Positions 34,342 through 43,353 are shown, counted from the first letter of the stretch. The stretch: 64,000 bases of DNA from Synechococcus sp. BIOS-E4-1 (GCF_014279995.1 NZ_CP047935.1:1943494-2007493); one strand, 5' to 3'. Notes: generated by a model from the letters alone, not told the origin. Numbers and translations are program-made.

Positions 34342-34446
34342 TAATTTAAGACCGATAGTTCGATCCATCTCAGGCCGGATGGTGCCCGGAGTACGGATTA
34401 CGCTGCTGCTGGCAATGGCTAAGTTTTCTGTACTGGCCAGTCACCC

Positions 34447-34791
34447 ATGTCCCTAGAACAACTGAAGGCATTTCTCGCCAAGGTCAAAGATGATTCCAAT
34501 CTTCAGAAGAAACTAAAAGCAGCTAAGTCACCTGACGATGTCGTAGGAATTGCAAAAGAACATGGTCATGAATTCACTGCTGATAAGATCGAAGAGCTCA
34601 GTCAAGAGGAGCTGGAAGGCGTGTCTGGTGGAGGCACCGGCATGGGTGCCGAATTTGGCTGTAGGCAACTTCAACGATATAGCATAAAAATATTTGCGAC
34701 ATTATTTGCAGCCAAGTATATAGAGATTGTTTGGCCAGCTACCTCTAAATCACTACAGTTGCACGAGCTTAAAACTCCTGAATTTGCCTGA
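34447..34791 (+). CDS. Nif11-leader precursor with unusually long core
   Basis: 114 aa. Normal leader ('MSLEQLKAFLAKVKDDSNLQKKL', ending ELEGVSGG), but the core has 52 residues with one Cys (core position 10) and a hydrophobic, aromatic middle (IKIFATLFAAKYIEIVWPA) unlike other prochlorosin cores. A frame change just after 'FGCRQ' could have replaced the original end by read-through. If genuine, it is not a typical lanthipeptide. Type B leader at 34379-34446. Confidence 0.75.
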   Translation: MSLEQLKAFLAKVKDDSNLQKKLKAAKSPDDVVGIAKEHGHEFTADKIEELSQEELEGVSGGGTGMGAEFGCRQLQRYSIKIFATLFAAKYIEIVWPATSKSLQLHELKTPEFA

Positions 34792-34872
34792 TAAGCTATT
34801 GAAAAAAAATTCATTACTTGGTGCAATTGATCGAACCAATTGTTAGCTAAAGGCCCTTTAGTAAATCGTTGC

Positions 34873-34878
34873 TATAAC
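34873..34878 (+). promoter_or_regulatory. procA -10 box
   Basis: TATAAC in GTTGCTATAACCGTT, last base 22 nt before the ATG at 34900. The -35 position reads AAGGCC, a weaker match than in the other type A leaders. Confidence 0.6.
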
Positions 34879-34899
34879 CGTTCAAGACTCCCGATACCC

Positions 34900-35142
34900 A
34901 TGTCAGAAGAGCAACTCAAAGCCTTCATTGCTAAGGCCGATGTCGACAAGTCCATTCAGGACAAACTAAAGGCAGCAAAGTCACCCGAGGAGGTCGTGGG
35001 CGTCGCTAAAGATCACGGTCACGAGTTCACTGCTGATAAAGTCACTGAGCTCATAGCTGAACTCAGAGAAGAGGAGCTAGAGGGTTTGGCTGGTGGGGCC
35101 GTGCCTAAAGATACTACTATTCCTTGCGGCTATAATTGGTAA
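34900..35142 (+). CDS. Nif11-leader precursor peptide
   Basis: 80 aa from ATG 34900, set by leader similarity and promoter spacing; the upstream ATG-like extension to 34840 contains the promoter. Leader 'MSEEQLKAFIAKADVDKSIQDKL...' with a 4-residue insertion (IAEL) before REEELEGLAGG. Core AVPKDTTIPCGYNW: one Cys, two Thr, so at most one methyllanthionine ring. Confidence 0.88.
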   Translation: MSEEQLKAFIAKADVDKSIQDKLKAAKSPEEVVGVAKDHGHEFTADKVTELIAELREEELEGLAGGAVPKDTTIPCGYNW

Positions 35143-35315
35143 TCCTAAACGCTGTATAGCAGGCACTTTCAATCTTGGCTGAATGTTAAATCTTCAAAGC
35201 TTACGCTCTCGGAGCTCTTACATTAACAGGGGCTTTTTATTACTTCAATAGCTTGGGTAATCCCATCAATCAGCCTCCAATACCTGGCACGATTGAGCGC
35301 AGTAAGTATTAATCA

Positions 35316-35344
35316 AAGACACTTCAAGACATTATTGCTATAAC
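35316..35344 (+). promoter_or_regulatory. procA promoter, type A
   Basis: AAGACA, 17-nt spacer, TATAAC (35339-35344); ATG at 35366. Confidence 0.7.
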
Positions 35345-35365
35345 CGTTAAAGACTCCCGATAGCC

Positions 35366-35677
35366 ATGTCAGAAGAACAACTCAAAGCCTTTCTAGAAAA
35401 GGTCAAAGGCGACACCAGTCTGCAATTGAAGCTAAAAGCAGCTTCCGATGCTGATGGCGTTGTGGCGATTGCGAAAGATGCTGGATTTGAATTTTCTGCT
35501 GACAATCTAAAGCGTGTTTTTGGGCCCTTAGAAATTTCCGATAAAGAGTTAGAGATTGCAGCTGGTGGCGAACAATTTACAGATATTAAATATACCTGTC
35601 CAGAAGTGGCAACCATAAATGATATAGCCTGCAAAGGAATTTCAGACATAGTGTGTACCGGAATAATATGCCCTTGA
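35366..35677 (+). CDS. Nif11-leader precursor peptide, four-Cys core
   Basis: 103 aa. Leader 'MSEEQLKAFLEKVKGDTSLQLKL...VVAIAKDAGFEFSADNL' ending ELEIAAGG. Core of 35 residues with Cys at core positions 10, 21, 29, 34 and five Ser/Thr, enough for several rings. Type A promoter. No clear terminator follows. Confidence 0.9.
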   Translation: MSEEQLKAFLEKVKGDTSLQLKLKAASDADGVVAIAKDAGFEFSADNLKRVFGPLEISDKELEIAAGGEQFTDIKYTCPEVATINDIACKGISDIVCTGIICP

Positions 35678-35756
35678 TTTTTTATCACTTCCTCCCAAAA
35701 AAAAGATAAATAAGCCTTGAATACCTGGCACGATTGGGCGTGTTAATCGATAAACA

Positions 35757-35785
35757 AAGACGCTTCAGGAAATGGATGCTATGAC
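35757..35785 (+). promoter_or_regulatory. procA promoter, type A
   Basis: AAGACG, 17-nt spacer, TATGAC (35780-35785); ATG at 35807. Confidence 0.7.
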
Positions 35786-35806
35786 TGCTGAACAGACCTG
35801 CTACTC

Positions 35807-36082
35807 ATGTCAGAAGAACAACTCAAAGCCTTCCTTGAGAAGGTCAAAGCAGACACCAGCCTTCAGGAGAAGCTCAAAGCAGCGGCTGATGCCGATGCTG
35901 TTGTTGCGATTACCAAAGAGGCTGGTTTTAGTATTTCTGTTGACGATTTGAAGAGCTCTCAATCTATGTCAGAAGAAGAACTCGAAGGTATGGCTGGAGG
36001 GGCCGGGTATTATATGACTGGGAAGACTGCGGAATGTGGCCCGGTAGCATGCACCTGTCGAGGTCCCTGCTTGACACAGTAA
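35807..36082 (+). CDS. Nif11-leader precursor peptide, four-Cys core
   Basis: 91 aa. Leader ends EEELEGMAGG. Core of 26 residues (AGYYMTGKTAEC then GPVACTCRGPCLTQ) with Cys at core positions 12, 17, 19, 23 and Thr at 6, 9, 18, 25: four possible methyllanthionine rings, one of the most ring-rich cores here. Type A promoter and a good terminator at 36107-36136. Confidence 0.92.
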   Translation: MSEEQLKAFLEKVKADTSLQEKLKAAADADAVVAITKEAGFSISVDDLKSSQSMSEEELEGMAGGAGYYMTGKTAECGPVACTCRGPCLTQ

Positions 36083-36106
36083 GAAGAGTTGTACTCATTA
36101 TCCACC

Positions 36107-36136
36107 AAAGCCCCTGCACTGATAGGGGCTTTTTAT
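36107..36136 (+). terminator. procA terminator
   Basis: AGCCCCT-GCACTGAT-AGGGGCT followed by TTTTATTGCTTC. The AAGCCCCTGCATTGACAGGGGCTTTTTATTGCTTC pattern recurs after most procA genes. Confidence 0.8.
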
Positions 36137-36211
36137 TGCTTCAATAGCCAGACGAATCCCATAAATAAGCCTTAAATACCTGCCATGATTAGGCGTATTA
36201 ATCGATAGACA

Positions 36212-36240
36212 AAGACGCTTCAGGAAATGGCTGCTATGAC
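36212..36240 (+). promoter_or_regulatory. procA promoter, type A
   Basis: AAGACG, 17-nt spacer, TATGAC (36235-36240); ATG at 36262. Confidence 0.7.
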
Positions 36241-36261
36241 TGCTTAACAGTCCTGATAGCC

Positions 36262-36519
36262 ATGTCCGAAGAACAACTCAAGGCATTCCTCGCCAAAGTC
36301 AAAGGCGACACCAGCCTTCAGGAGAAACTCAAAGCAGCGAAGTCACCTGAAGATGTTGTAGGCATTGCTAAAGAACTTGGTCATGAATTCACCGCTGACA
36401 AGTTCACTAATCTCAGTAAAGAGGAGCTAGAGGGCGTGGCTGGGGGGAGTGGGAGCTATGCGGCGGGGTGCTGTGTTGGTTCAAGTCAGTGTGTGTTGGG
36501 AGGTGCTGGTACCTCATAG
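36262..36519 (+). CDS. Nif11-leader precursor peptide
   Basis: 85 aa. Leader 'MSEEQLKAFLAKVKGDTSLQ...AKSPEDVVGIAKELGHEFTADKF' combines the MSEEQ start with the GHEFTADK subfamily. Core of 23 residues (SGSYAAGCCVGSSQC then VLGGAGTS), Cys at core positions 8, 9, 15 and six Ser/Thr. Contains a second Gly-Gly inside the core. Weak terminator near 36636-36660. Confidence 0.9.
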   Translation: MSEEQLKAFLAKVKGDTSLQEKLKAAKSPEDVVGIAKELGHEFTADKFTNLSKEELEGVAGGSGSYAAGCCVGSSQCVLGGAGTS

Positions 36520-36712
36520 GTAGCTTCAAGTCAGCTTGGTGGGGCAGACTGCTTTTGGTTGCTTGTTATTTGATCCCAGATCTCCGAGGATCCATTTTTT
36601 AAGGGATCACTGATAGAGCTTACACACTCAAAGCCCTGCATTAGCAGAGGTTTTTATTGCTTAAATCTCGCCAATAAACCAACAAATCAGCCTCCGATGC
36701 CTGGCACGATTG

Positions 36713-36924
36713 AGCGCAGTTGAGCAGTAATCAGGCGGGTGGAAGCGTTGCCAAACTTAGTGGTTAATTGATTCTGAGTCATTCACCAGAGTCTCACCAG
36801 AACTTCGTGGGTTCAGCACCAGAGCAGTGCAGTGGGGTTCACCAGAAGAGCTGTGATATTGAAGGAGTCGAGGTGGCAAAACCGCCAACACAACTCAAAC
36901 ACTCAACTCATTCACTTCAAAACC
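36713..36924 (+). promoter_or_regulatory. Leader type C with CACCAG repeats, copy 1
   Basis: About 200 bp closely matching 44209-44413. Contains four CACCAG repeats (in ATTCACCAGAGTCTCACCAGAAC, TCAGCACCAGAGCAGTG, GGGTTCACCAGAAG) and ends GAAGGAGTCGAGGTGGCAAAAC before the gene. Different from leaders A and B; probably a regulator-binding or structured 5' UTR region. It starts with the common spacer block CCTGGCACGATTGAGCGCAG. Confidence 0.6.
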
Positions 36925-37089
36925 ATGACTGAACTCAACATCCAAGCCCAAATCATTGAACTGACTGACGATCAACTCAAAGCAGCCCAAGGTGGCTGTG
37001 GGCATCAGCCTTTCGAACAAATTGTGGACGACATTTTCAAGCCAATTGTTGATTACCTTAAGGATGAGTTTCAGCAAAAAACTGCTTGA
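36925..37089 (+). CDS. Short double-glycine bacteriocin-like peptide
   Basis: 54 aa from ATG 36925. Leader of 24 residues without the Nif11 domain (MTELNIQAQIIELTDDQLKAAQGG), then a 30-residue core starting CGHQPFEQIVDD and forming an amphipathic helix, with one Cys and one Thr. The LTDDQLKAAQGG end is the double-glycine type cut by C39 peptidase transporters. It shares its long upstream region with the procA gene at 44414, so both may be controlled together. Terminator at 37111-37137. Confidence 0.75.
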   Translation: MTELNIQAQIIELTDDQLKAAQGGCGHQPFEQIVDDIFKPIVDYLKDEFQQKTA

Positions 37090-37110
37090 GCCGATCCAGG
37101 TCATTCAGCC

Positions 37111-37137
37111 AACCCCGCCAAGTGCGGGTTTTTTATT
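37111..37137 (+). terminator. Terminator of the double-glycine peptide gene
   Basis: AACCCCGC-CAAGT-GCGGGTT followed by TTTTATTGCC. A decayed copy is seen near 32510-32540. Confidence 0.8.
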
Positions 37138-37204
37138 GCCATCCTTCCGGATACAATACGGCCCTGCAGATCGTTGCTACGACGAGTGAGCAGACCCGCT
37201 AGCT

Positions 37205-37420
37205 ATGCCAGAAGAGCAACTCAAGGCTTTCCTGGAGAAGGTACTAGGTGACACCAGACTTCAATAGAAGCTCAAAGCTTCAGCAGATTCTGATTAAATA
37301 GTTGCAATTGCTAAAGACGTGGGGTTTACGATTTCATAAGAGGAACTGGAAAGCTTGGCTGGAGGCAAAAACCCAGCTTGTCATACGGTAATCTACTTTG
37401 CTCAAGCAAGTTGCGGCTGA
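37205..37420 (+). pseudogene. Broken Nif11-leader precursor
   Basis: Frame from ATG 37205 reads a recognisable ProcA ('MPEEQLKAFLEKVLGDTRLQ', 'KLKASADSD', 'IVAIAKDVGFTIS', 'EELESLAGG') but has three in-frame stops (after LQ, SD and IS) and a shortened leader end. The core region (KNPACHTVIYFAQASCG) with two Cys is still open. The -10 has become TACGAC at 37178-37183. Confidence 0.88.
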
Positions 37421-37557
37421 TTCCAATTCACTTAGTCTCAGCGTACAAAGATTAGATTACACAATCAAAAACTTTGCATTTACAGGGTCTATCATGGCCT
37501 CAACCACCTCTAAAATTCCATAAATTAGCCTCCAATCCCTTGCACAATTGAGCGTAG

Positions 37558-37740
37558 TTGAGTAGAGACCAGGCTGGCGAAGTCCAAGCCTTGAAGGTTG
37601 ATTTTGAGCAGAGCAAGATCAGGGTCACACAGAATGCAGCTTTGCTGGTGGTGTCCCGTGGACTGACGGTGAACGCCCCGCGTCAGCTGCAGCTGTCGTT
37701 CAATCTTGGTGAGCTGACCATGGAAAGCTCCGGCCCCTGA
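37558..37740 (+). pseudogene. Module relic 3: integrase fragment fused to small-ORF fragment
   Basis: 'GEVQALKVDFEQSKIRVTQ' aligns with 'AVQALEVDFWKGKIRTTA' of the integrase, and directly after it 'VSRGLTVNAPRQLQLSFNLGELT' aligns with 'VARALQVIGMHQLHLSFKFDELA' of the small module ORF. More than 1 kb between them has been deleted. No tRNA fragment is seen before it. Confidence 0.7.
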
Positions 37741-37776
37741 ACCATCACTTACAGAGAGACTCGATTTCACACTGCC

Positions 37777-38156
37777 GTGATCATTTCATTTGCACTGCTG
37801 TTGATGCTTGGCCAGACACAGCCTGTTGGGACCATAGAAACCGTCACCATAAGCAGCTGCTACGACGGCGATACCTGCCGGACTTCTGTCGGTGAACGGA
37901 TCAGGCTGGCCTGCATCGACACCCCGGAGCTACAAGGCAAGCGGGCTAAGCCGAAGCGTGCCAGAGCTGCCCGTGATCATCTGAAGGGCATGGTTGTGAC
38001 AAGTCCGTCAGCCTTCGCCGCATCTCAACCGACCGTTATGGCCGAACTGTCGGGTCGCTGTTCATCGACGGAATCAACGTCCAGCAGGCAATGGTCACCA
38101 GTCGCCATGCAGAAATCTCTTGGAAATACGCCAGCCAGTGCCCCTGGACGCGCTGA
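37777..38156 (+). pseudogene. Frameshifted thermonuclease, copy 3
   Basis: From GTG 37777 the frame reads the signal region and SNase core ('TVTISSCYDGDTCR', 'IRLACIDTPELQGKRA', 'RARAARDHLKGMV'). After about 38000 the continuation 'DKSVSLRRISTDRYGRTVGSLFIDGINVQQAMV...YASQCPWTR' is in the next frame and ends at TGA 38154-38156. A single indel breaks an otherwise complete gene, so this copy decayed recently. Confidence 0.85.
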
Positions 38157-38190
38157 AGACCTGAATGGGGAAGACATAGGGCCTAAAGAG

Positions 38191-38731
38191 ACCCTTTCGG
38201 GTGATGTGGATTTAGTTCAGTTCAGCGATGCTGAAGACATCGGAGGGATGACCTCCTGCCCTCACACCAAACCAATGAAACTCGTCTCTTCCATCGCTGC
38301 CGCTTCTGTTATCGGCGCTTCAATGTTTATTGCTCCACCAGCTGCTGACGCAAAAGAGCATCACCACCACCATCATCATAGACATCATGAACTAAGAAGA
38401 ATTCATCGTGAATTCCGCCATGATGTTCGCGAATTTAATCATTACCAGAGAGCATATGATCGTGATTGGCGGCATGCTCACAGGGTTTACAACCGCGAGG
38501 TCTATGGCTACCCGAGAGTGATTCCTGCCTACGGATACAACCATCGCCATCCTGGATTCGGAATCCAGATCAGCTTCTGATTTGAAATTTCTGTCGGGAA
38601 GCCTGAAGCCATGAAAGCGAGGCTGAGAGCTATACAAGACCCGAAAGGGAAAAGCAGGGGGCGTTGAGTGTCGCCATCGATCTCCCGACAAAAAACTCAC
38701 ACTGATCACGCCCCGTTAAGTGCGGGGTTTT
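38191..38731 (+). repeat. ~0.54-kb direct repeat with His-rich gene, copy 1
   Basis: From CGGGTGATGTGGATTTAGTT through the His-rich gene and its terminator; almost identical to 48890-49439, 10.7 kb away. It includes the GGAGGGATGACCTCC palindrome at 38242-38256. The main differences are two His codons more in the second copy and a few substitutions. Confidence 0.9.
38275..38580 (+). CDS. His-rich secreted protein, copy 1
   Basis: 101 aa from ATG 38275. The frame continues upstream into the nuclease remnant (a 267-codon fusion), but the signal peptide MKLVSSIAAASVIGASMFIAPPAADA fixes the start. The mature protein opens with a His run (KEHHHHHHHRHHELRRIHREF) and is rich in Arg, Tyr and His (YQRAYDRDWRHAHRVYNREVYGYPRV). 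It could bind Ni, Cu or Zn in the periplasm; this is inference from composition. Terminator at 38709-38732. Confidence 0.8.
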   Translation: MKLVSSIAAASVIGASMFIAPPAADAKEHHHHHHHRHHELRRIHREFRHDVREFNHYQRAYDRDWRHAHRVYNREVYGYPRVIPAYGYNHRHPGFGIQISF

Positions 38732-38732
38732 C
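38709..38732 (+). terminator. Terminator of His-rich gene, copy 1
   Basis: CCCCG-TTAAGTG-CGGGG followed by TTTT; same in copy 2. Confidence 0.7.
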
Positions 38733-39029
38733 AGCGATGCATTAATACCGATCAGCTGTAGATCTCAGACGTTTGCGGAAGGCTGCTCACCTGCTCGTTC
38801 AGAACAGCATTGACGATGACATGTAGATAAGCTGCTCGCCGTAGGTTTTTCATGGTTTGAGATTCAGAATTGACCGTATTCATGGAGCAATGAATCACCT
38901 TAAGAGCGAACAAGTTCTCTGCGCGGTTCATGGGACAAGTGGCGGTTGATGTCACCATCGATGAATTCAGCGTCTAACTCAATGCTCAATCTCAAGTAAA
39001 TCTGTGATGTTGCTCACAGTCTCATCAGA

Positions 39030-39290
39030 TCGATGGAAGGGTATGCGTCACCAGGCCATCGCTAACCCTGCAAATCACAACTGAATCAACATCAGCGATC
39101 TTCAAGAGGATTGGGGGCTTTGGGCCACGTACTGCTCCCCCGCAGTGGATGACCTGGCCTATCTACCTGTGCTTGTCGACCCTTTCAGCGCTCAGATAAT
39201 CCTGGCGCACGACCACCATCATTGCCGATAAGGGCCTGACTTCGGAAGATCAGCTGCTCTAAGGGGACCTAGGGGTCCTAGAAGCCATGA
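39030..39290 (-). pseudogene. Decayed DUF3104 gene
   Basis: Nucleotide similarity to the intact DUF3104 genes is clear (GGTATGCGTCACCAGGCCATC, CCGCAGTGGATGACCTGGCC, CAGATCAGCTGCTCTAAGGGG), but the frame is lost through several changes. It is divergent from a procA relic, repeating the DUF3104/procA pairing of 33.0-33.7 kb. Confidence 0.65.
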
Positions 39291-39449
39291 TCGACCGACA
39301 CTCTTTCCTGGCTAGTGCACCTGCACAAGTCACGGTTGAGAAAGTCTGGCCAAGACCGCCTGGCAGGTCCGTACAGGAAGGTGCCCTGAGTACCGGTGAC
39401 GTTCTGCTGGTCATGGCTAAGTCTTCTATGCTTACCAATCACCCATATC

Positions 39450-39683
39450 AGAAAAGCAACTCAACTCATTCGTGAGAGAGTACAAAGCGACACCATCCTT
39501 CAGAAGAAGATCAAAGCTGCTGCTGTTATTGATGTTGTTGATGCGATCGCAAAAGAGGCTGGATTTATTATCTCCGCTGACGAATTGAAGAAAGCTCAAC
39601 TAGAATTGTCAGATGAAGAATTGGAAAGTGTAGCTAGGGCAAACATCACTGAACTTGGACATACAAAGACCCCACCAAGCTAA
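39450..39683 (+). pseudogene. Broken Nif11-leader precursor
   Basis: The ATG of the leader start is ATA (ATATCAGAAAAGCAACTCAA), a frameshift follows near 39480, and the Gly-Gly has become AR ('DEELESVARANITEL'). The middle part 'IDVVDAIAKEAGFIISADELKKAQLELSDEELE' is still readable. No Cys remains in the core. A decayed type B leader lies at 39378-39449. Confidence 0.85.
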
Positions 39684-39851
39684 AATAGATAAACACTCAA
39701 AACCTCATCGTAGGCGTAGGTTTTTATGGCTGCAAGGACCTCCGTTTTTGATTAAAACGGCATAGGATGCCCGAAAGATGAAATGCAGCAATCATTGGCC
39801 ACAGACAATGACGCACACCACTGCTAAAACTCTCATACATACTTGACGGTC

Positions 39852-40118
39852 ATGACCCTAGATCAACTTAGGGGATTTTTAGCAAAAGTCAGGAACGATG
39901 CCAGTCTCTTTGAGAGGGTAAAAGCTGCTGAGTCCGCCGACGAAATAACACTTATCGCTGCAGAAAATGGCCACATCTTTACCTCTATGCATATCAATGA
40001 ACTCACAGATGGCGAATTAGAGAGTGTTTCAGGAGGAGCAAACATATGCACTGGATGCCAAATCGCAACAACCTGCATAGATGACAGCCAAATACTTAGA
40101 TACACTAATTCCGGCTGA
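39852..40118 (+). CDS. Nif11-leader precursor peptide, divergent
   Basis: 88 aa from ATG 39852. Leader is more divergent than the rest (MTLDQLRGFLAKVRNDASLF, 'ITLIAAENGHIFTSMHINELTDGELESVSGG'). Core of 26 residues (ANICTGCQIATTC then IDDSQILRYTNSG): Cys at core positions 4, 7, 13; six Ser/Thr. Upstream sequence lacks the standard cassette. No terminator seen. Confidence 0.82.
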   Translation: MTLDQLRGFLAKVRNDASLFERVKAAESADEITLIAAENGHIFTSMHINELTDGELESVSGGANICTGCQIATTCIDDSQILRYTNSG

Positions 40119-40319
40119 CAATTCTGTTTTGAAAAATAGACAATATTTCCAAGATCTAATTTGGAAACTGTTGATTTAATAACCAACAAACCAGAGCTCA
40201 AGATCAAGCGTTTTCGAGCACAGCGATAACCAGGCAAAGATGCTTAGAAGCGTCCAGAGCATAATAGGCAGAGTCTGCTTTTAGACACGACCAATGAACA
40301 ACGCATAGCTTTCTAGGGA

Positions 40320-40490
40320 GAAATCAAATCAAATGCAGAATCACAAGAGGAGCTCAAAGCGACAGCAGATCCAAATACAGTTCTTGTGATTGCGCAAGAG
40401 GTTGCATTTATGATATATGTTGATGACTTAATAAGGCTCACTCAATGCTATCAGATGGGAAATGCAAGAGATAGCTGCTGGCTTTGAACC
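40320..40490 (+). pseudogene. Nif11-leader relic
   Basis: 'QEELKATADPNTVLVIAQEVAFMIYVDDLIRLTQ' is recognisable as the centre of a ProcA leader, but start, Gly-Gly and core are gone. Just downstream (to ~40800) nothing else is readable. Confidence 0.6.
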
Positions 40491-41157
40491 GATAAATAAA
40501 TGCCTTGGCTCGCGACTATGACACCAGCCGTACTCTTAAGGTTCAACTATTATATTTACACCTCCCGTAGGCGCTAATTTACCGCGGCTGTGAATCCATG
40601 ACTCTCTGTTTCAAAACCATGTCACTGAGGGGGTATTGTATTTAAAAGTGCTTGGAGCAGACTTTGATGATTGACAACTTGCTAGCAGTTTCGCGAAAAC
40701 GTTATACCGGCAGGACAATTAGAAAGCATTTGGAAGGCATGAAACATGTTCAAGGCAACTGTTGCTGCATGCAAACCCCATGAAATGAAGGGTCACATCA
40801 TGGTTTGAGAGTGGCGTTCCTCTGCAGAACTCCAAGTGATAATTGTGAAATAAAAAACTCAAGATCTAACCGTAATAGAAGCATCAGAGCAAAAGCAATT
40901 CATACGTTGGCTGCAGCCAGCTCACTGGGACCAGCACTTTTAGCTAGTCCATCCAATGTCTTTGGCTTGTATGCACAATGGAGCGAAACAAAAGGTCAAA
41001 GCGAAAATTATTTGAAGGCATTCTTTGCTGATTGCTGTGAGCTCCAGCCGGGTTTTGACAAACAGCCAAACGCTGACGCCCATATCGACCTATGCAGCAC
41101 TGCGATAGGACTCTGCAGAAGCTGTTTTGGGGATTCCTTGGGCTATGGACAAAAGAA
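40491..41157. other. Region without recognised gene
   Basis: A 165-codon plus-strand frame (40805-41302) crosses the lipoprotein gene and its terminator on the other strand, and has no recognisable domain. Probably decayed array sequence. Confidence 0.4.
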
Positions 41158-41183
41158 AAATGCCGAAAGTAATTTCGGCATTT
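41158..41183 (-). terminator. Terminator of the lipoprotein gene
   Basis: AAATGCCGAAA-GTAA-TTTCGGCATTT, 11-bp stem; on the minus strand it is followed by TTCTTTT. Confidence 0.8.
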
Positions 41184-41219
41184 GCGCTCGGTCGAACAAG
41201 ACTCAGGCAGAAGTTTCAC

Positions 41220-41504
41220 TCAGATGCCATCTTCAACATCACCCCGATCTTTTGCTGCCGAAGGATCACAAATATCATAAATCAGCTCATCTGTATCGAT
41301 AGAGCCATCAACAGTATTAGCCTGCTCTTCGTCTTTTAATCCCAAACGATCAAGCGCTTCATCTTTAGTGATTTGCTCGGTTTTATATTGAGCACAAATT
41401 TCTTTAATCTTTTTATCTGATTCACCTGGAACGTCTGCACCCATTTCGCAAGCAACTGCAAGCAATGTCAACGGTAGGATTGTCAGAACCTTGATTGGCT
41501 TCAT
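41220..41504 (-). CDS. Small lipoprotein, 94 aa
   Basis: From ATG 41504: signal peptide 'MKPIKVLTILPLTLLAVAC' with a lipobox-like LAVAC before Cys 19. Mature part acidic (EMGADVPGESDKKIKEICAQYKTEQITKDEALDRLGLKDEEQAN) and free of domains I know. The open frame to 41573 adds an N-terminus that would spoil the signal peptide. Own terminator. Confidence 0.7.
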   Translation of the reverse strand: MKPIKVLTILPLTLLAVACEMGADVPGESDKKIKEICAQYKTEQITKDEALDRLGLKDEEQANTVDGSIDTDELIYDICDPSAAKDRGDVEDGI

Positions 41505-42877
41505 TCTCAGAAAACTCCTGGAGTGGTACAAAATCAAAATAACCAATTTTTCGACAAAATCCCGACATATCAAAAGCTACCGACTAACGTTAACCATCAG
41601 GTAGATCCTGAAGCACGGCAAACATGAATCGTGGATTCAGCAGATGGTACATATGTATTTTCCATTCATCACTCGAATAGCAAATTGAAAGAAGAGCAAC
41701 CGGCCCTAACGCGGTCAATAAAAATTCCTCAAGCGATAACCACCACTACTAAGCGGTGATGTGCAAATAGGTTTGTGCTGGAGGCAAAGCAGCAGCCATC
41801 AGCCTCGATCAGTGAATAAACCGAGTTGCGGTGCTTCTCTGCATTGCCGTCAAGTGGTGCACAGATCAACTATGACTGGAATCATCAATACAGCCAGGAA
41901 GACATGGGTAAGGACCCTTCTGAATGACGTCTTGGAGAGTCAGGAGCAGTGACTAAGGGATATGCATGCGTTACTAACGGGCTGCAAGTGACGGCAAGAG
42001 CAGAGCTGAAGTGCAATCAAAAAAATCTCCAAAACACACGGATGTGCCTGCAATGCGGAAATCAAAAGGGCTACTGCCCAAAAGTCGTGAGATCAACGAC
42101 ACCCGCATGAGCTGAAAAACTGGCACGAAGCGGAACATTTTTGAATGGATTAACTGCAAGTCGGCTAGTCGGCTCAGCAGAAAATCAGATGTGTCTTACA
42201 GAAGAAACAAAAAAAGAACAATCCAAGTACTCCCGATAAGGAATAACTTGTCTGAGCCTTTGTCAATATCGAAAAGTTCGTAGGGCTCTGGAATCATTGC
42301 GTTAACGATAGAAAACGAGAATCTAATCGTTCTGACCGCAAGGAGGGAGCATGTGGGATACGAAATCAGAGTTGACCCACCTCACTCCGGATCCTATAGC
42401 TGTGATCTGAGCAAGGTTCGGGTTCTAAGGGTCACAGACAGCCGCACAGGCATCAATAACGCGAAAGGTGAAAATGATGGACTCGATTCTTTCCAGGCAT
42501 CACCTCCCAGCAAGGAGTCCCTCAACCCTGAAGGCAAATCCGTGTAGAACGGCCCTTGTGGCTCGGGCAAATCATGGGCCCAACGGCGAAGAGGCATGTC
42601 CACAAAACCAGAACGCTAGTACTAGCGCCTAAAAGCGTTGGGCGCCGGTCAAGCCCGTCAATGTGCTCCCGTGGAATCTGGTCTGGAAAGTTCCTGAAAC
42701 CGAACCTCTCAGTGCGACTATTTCGACTTCTTCGCTTTGTGAAACACACGTAGAACTTATTTACTGACAGGGAAAAAGCCAATGACTGCACTAGAGAGCT
42801 ACTGGAAAGGAGTCACTACCGCTCAAGGCAGAAAACTGCTCAAGAACTGTCAAAAACTTGGAAGCCAATGAGCCGGC
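41505..42877. other. 1.4-kb region without recognised gene
   Basis: Only short overlapping frames on both strands (up to 89 codons) with no domain. A short stretch near 42781-42871 (MTALESYWKGVTTAQGRKLL...) may be the remnant of a gene. Probably degraded sequence between two blocks of the procA array. Confidence 0.4.
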
Positions 42878-42944
42878 AGGTGCCCGGAGTACGGCTGACG
42901 CTGCTGCTGGCCGTAGCTAAGGCTTCTGTACTGGCCAATCACCC
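42878..42944 (+). promoter_or_regulatory. procA leader type B, copy 3
   Basis: GTGCCCGGAGTACGGCTGAC through GGCTTCTGTACTGGCCAATCACCC, as upstream of 33461 and 34447. Here no DUF3104 gene accompanies it. Confidence 0.55.
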
Positions 42945-43178
42945 ATGTCCCAAGAACAACTCAAGGCATTCCTCATCAAGGTCAAAGCTGATTCCAGCCT
43001 TCAGGAGAAGCTACAAGCAGCAAAGTCAACTGAAGATGTTGTAGGTATCGCTAAAGAACATGGTCATGAATTCACTGCTGATAAGATCAGCCAGCTCAGC
43101 GAAGAGGAGCTGGAAGGCGTGGCTGGGGGGACGTTGTTGGGAGCACTGCTTGGATTAACGATAGCAAGGCATTGTTGA
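42945..43178 (+). CDS. Nif11-leader precursor peptide, hydrophobic core
   Basis: 77 aa. Leader 'MSQEQLKAFLIKVKADSSLQ...GHEFTADKISQLSEEELEGVAGG'. Core TLLGALLGLTIARHC: hydrophobic, one C-terminal Cys, two Thr, so one ring closing on Thr 1 or Thr 10. Unlike the polar cores of the family, it could insert in membranes. Confidence 0.88.
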   Translation: MSQEQLKAFLIKVKADSSLQEKLQAAKSTEDVVGIAKEHGHEFTADKISQLSEEELEGVAGGTLLGALLGLTIARHC

Positions 43179-43353
43179 ATGTTAATGCAAGCGATACTGG
43201 AAACTGTATTGTATTAATTTGGGGAACTAATGTGGATTAGTCAACTCATCAAGCCCCTGCCACCACAGAGAGTCTTGATTGCTTCAATAGACTAGCTAAT
43301 CCCATAAAGCACCCTCCAATACCTGGCACGATTAGCGCAGTAAGTATTAGCCA

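Noticed and set aside
37777-38580. 267-codon open frame joining the thermonuclease and the His-rich protein
   Set aside because: It arises from a frameshift in the nuclease that happens to run into the His-rich gene; the latter has its own signal peptide and a separate identical copy at 48976.
40805-41302. 165-codon plus-strand frame
   Set aside because: It runs antisense through the terminator and 3' part of a convincing lipoprotein gene and has no recognisable domain.
42353-42791. Several overlapping frames of 60-90 codons on both strands
   Set aside because: No domain, no paralogue, and mutual overlap; treated as degraded sequence.
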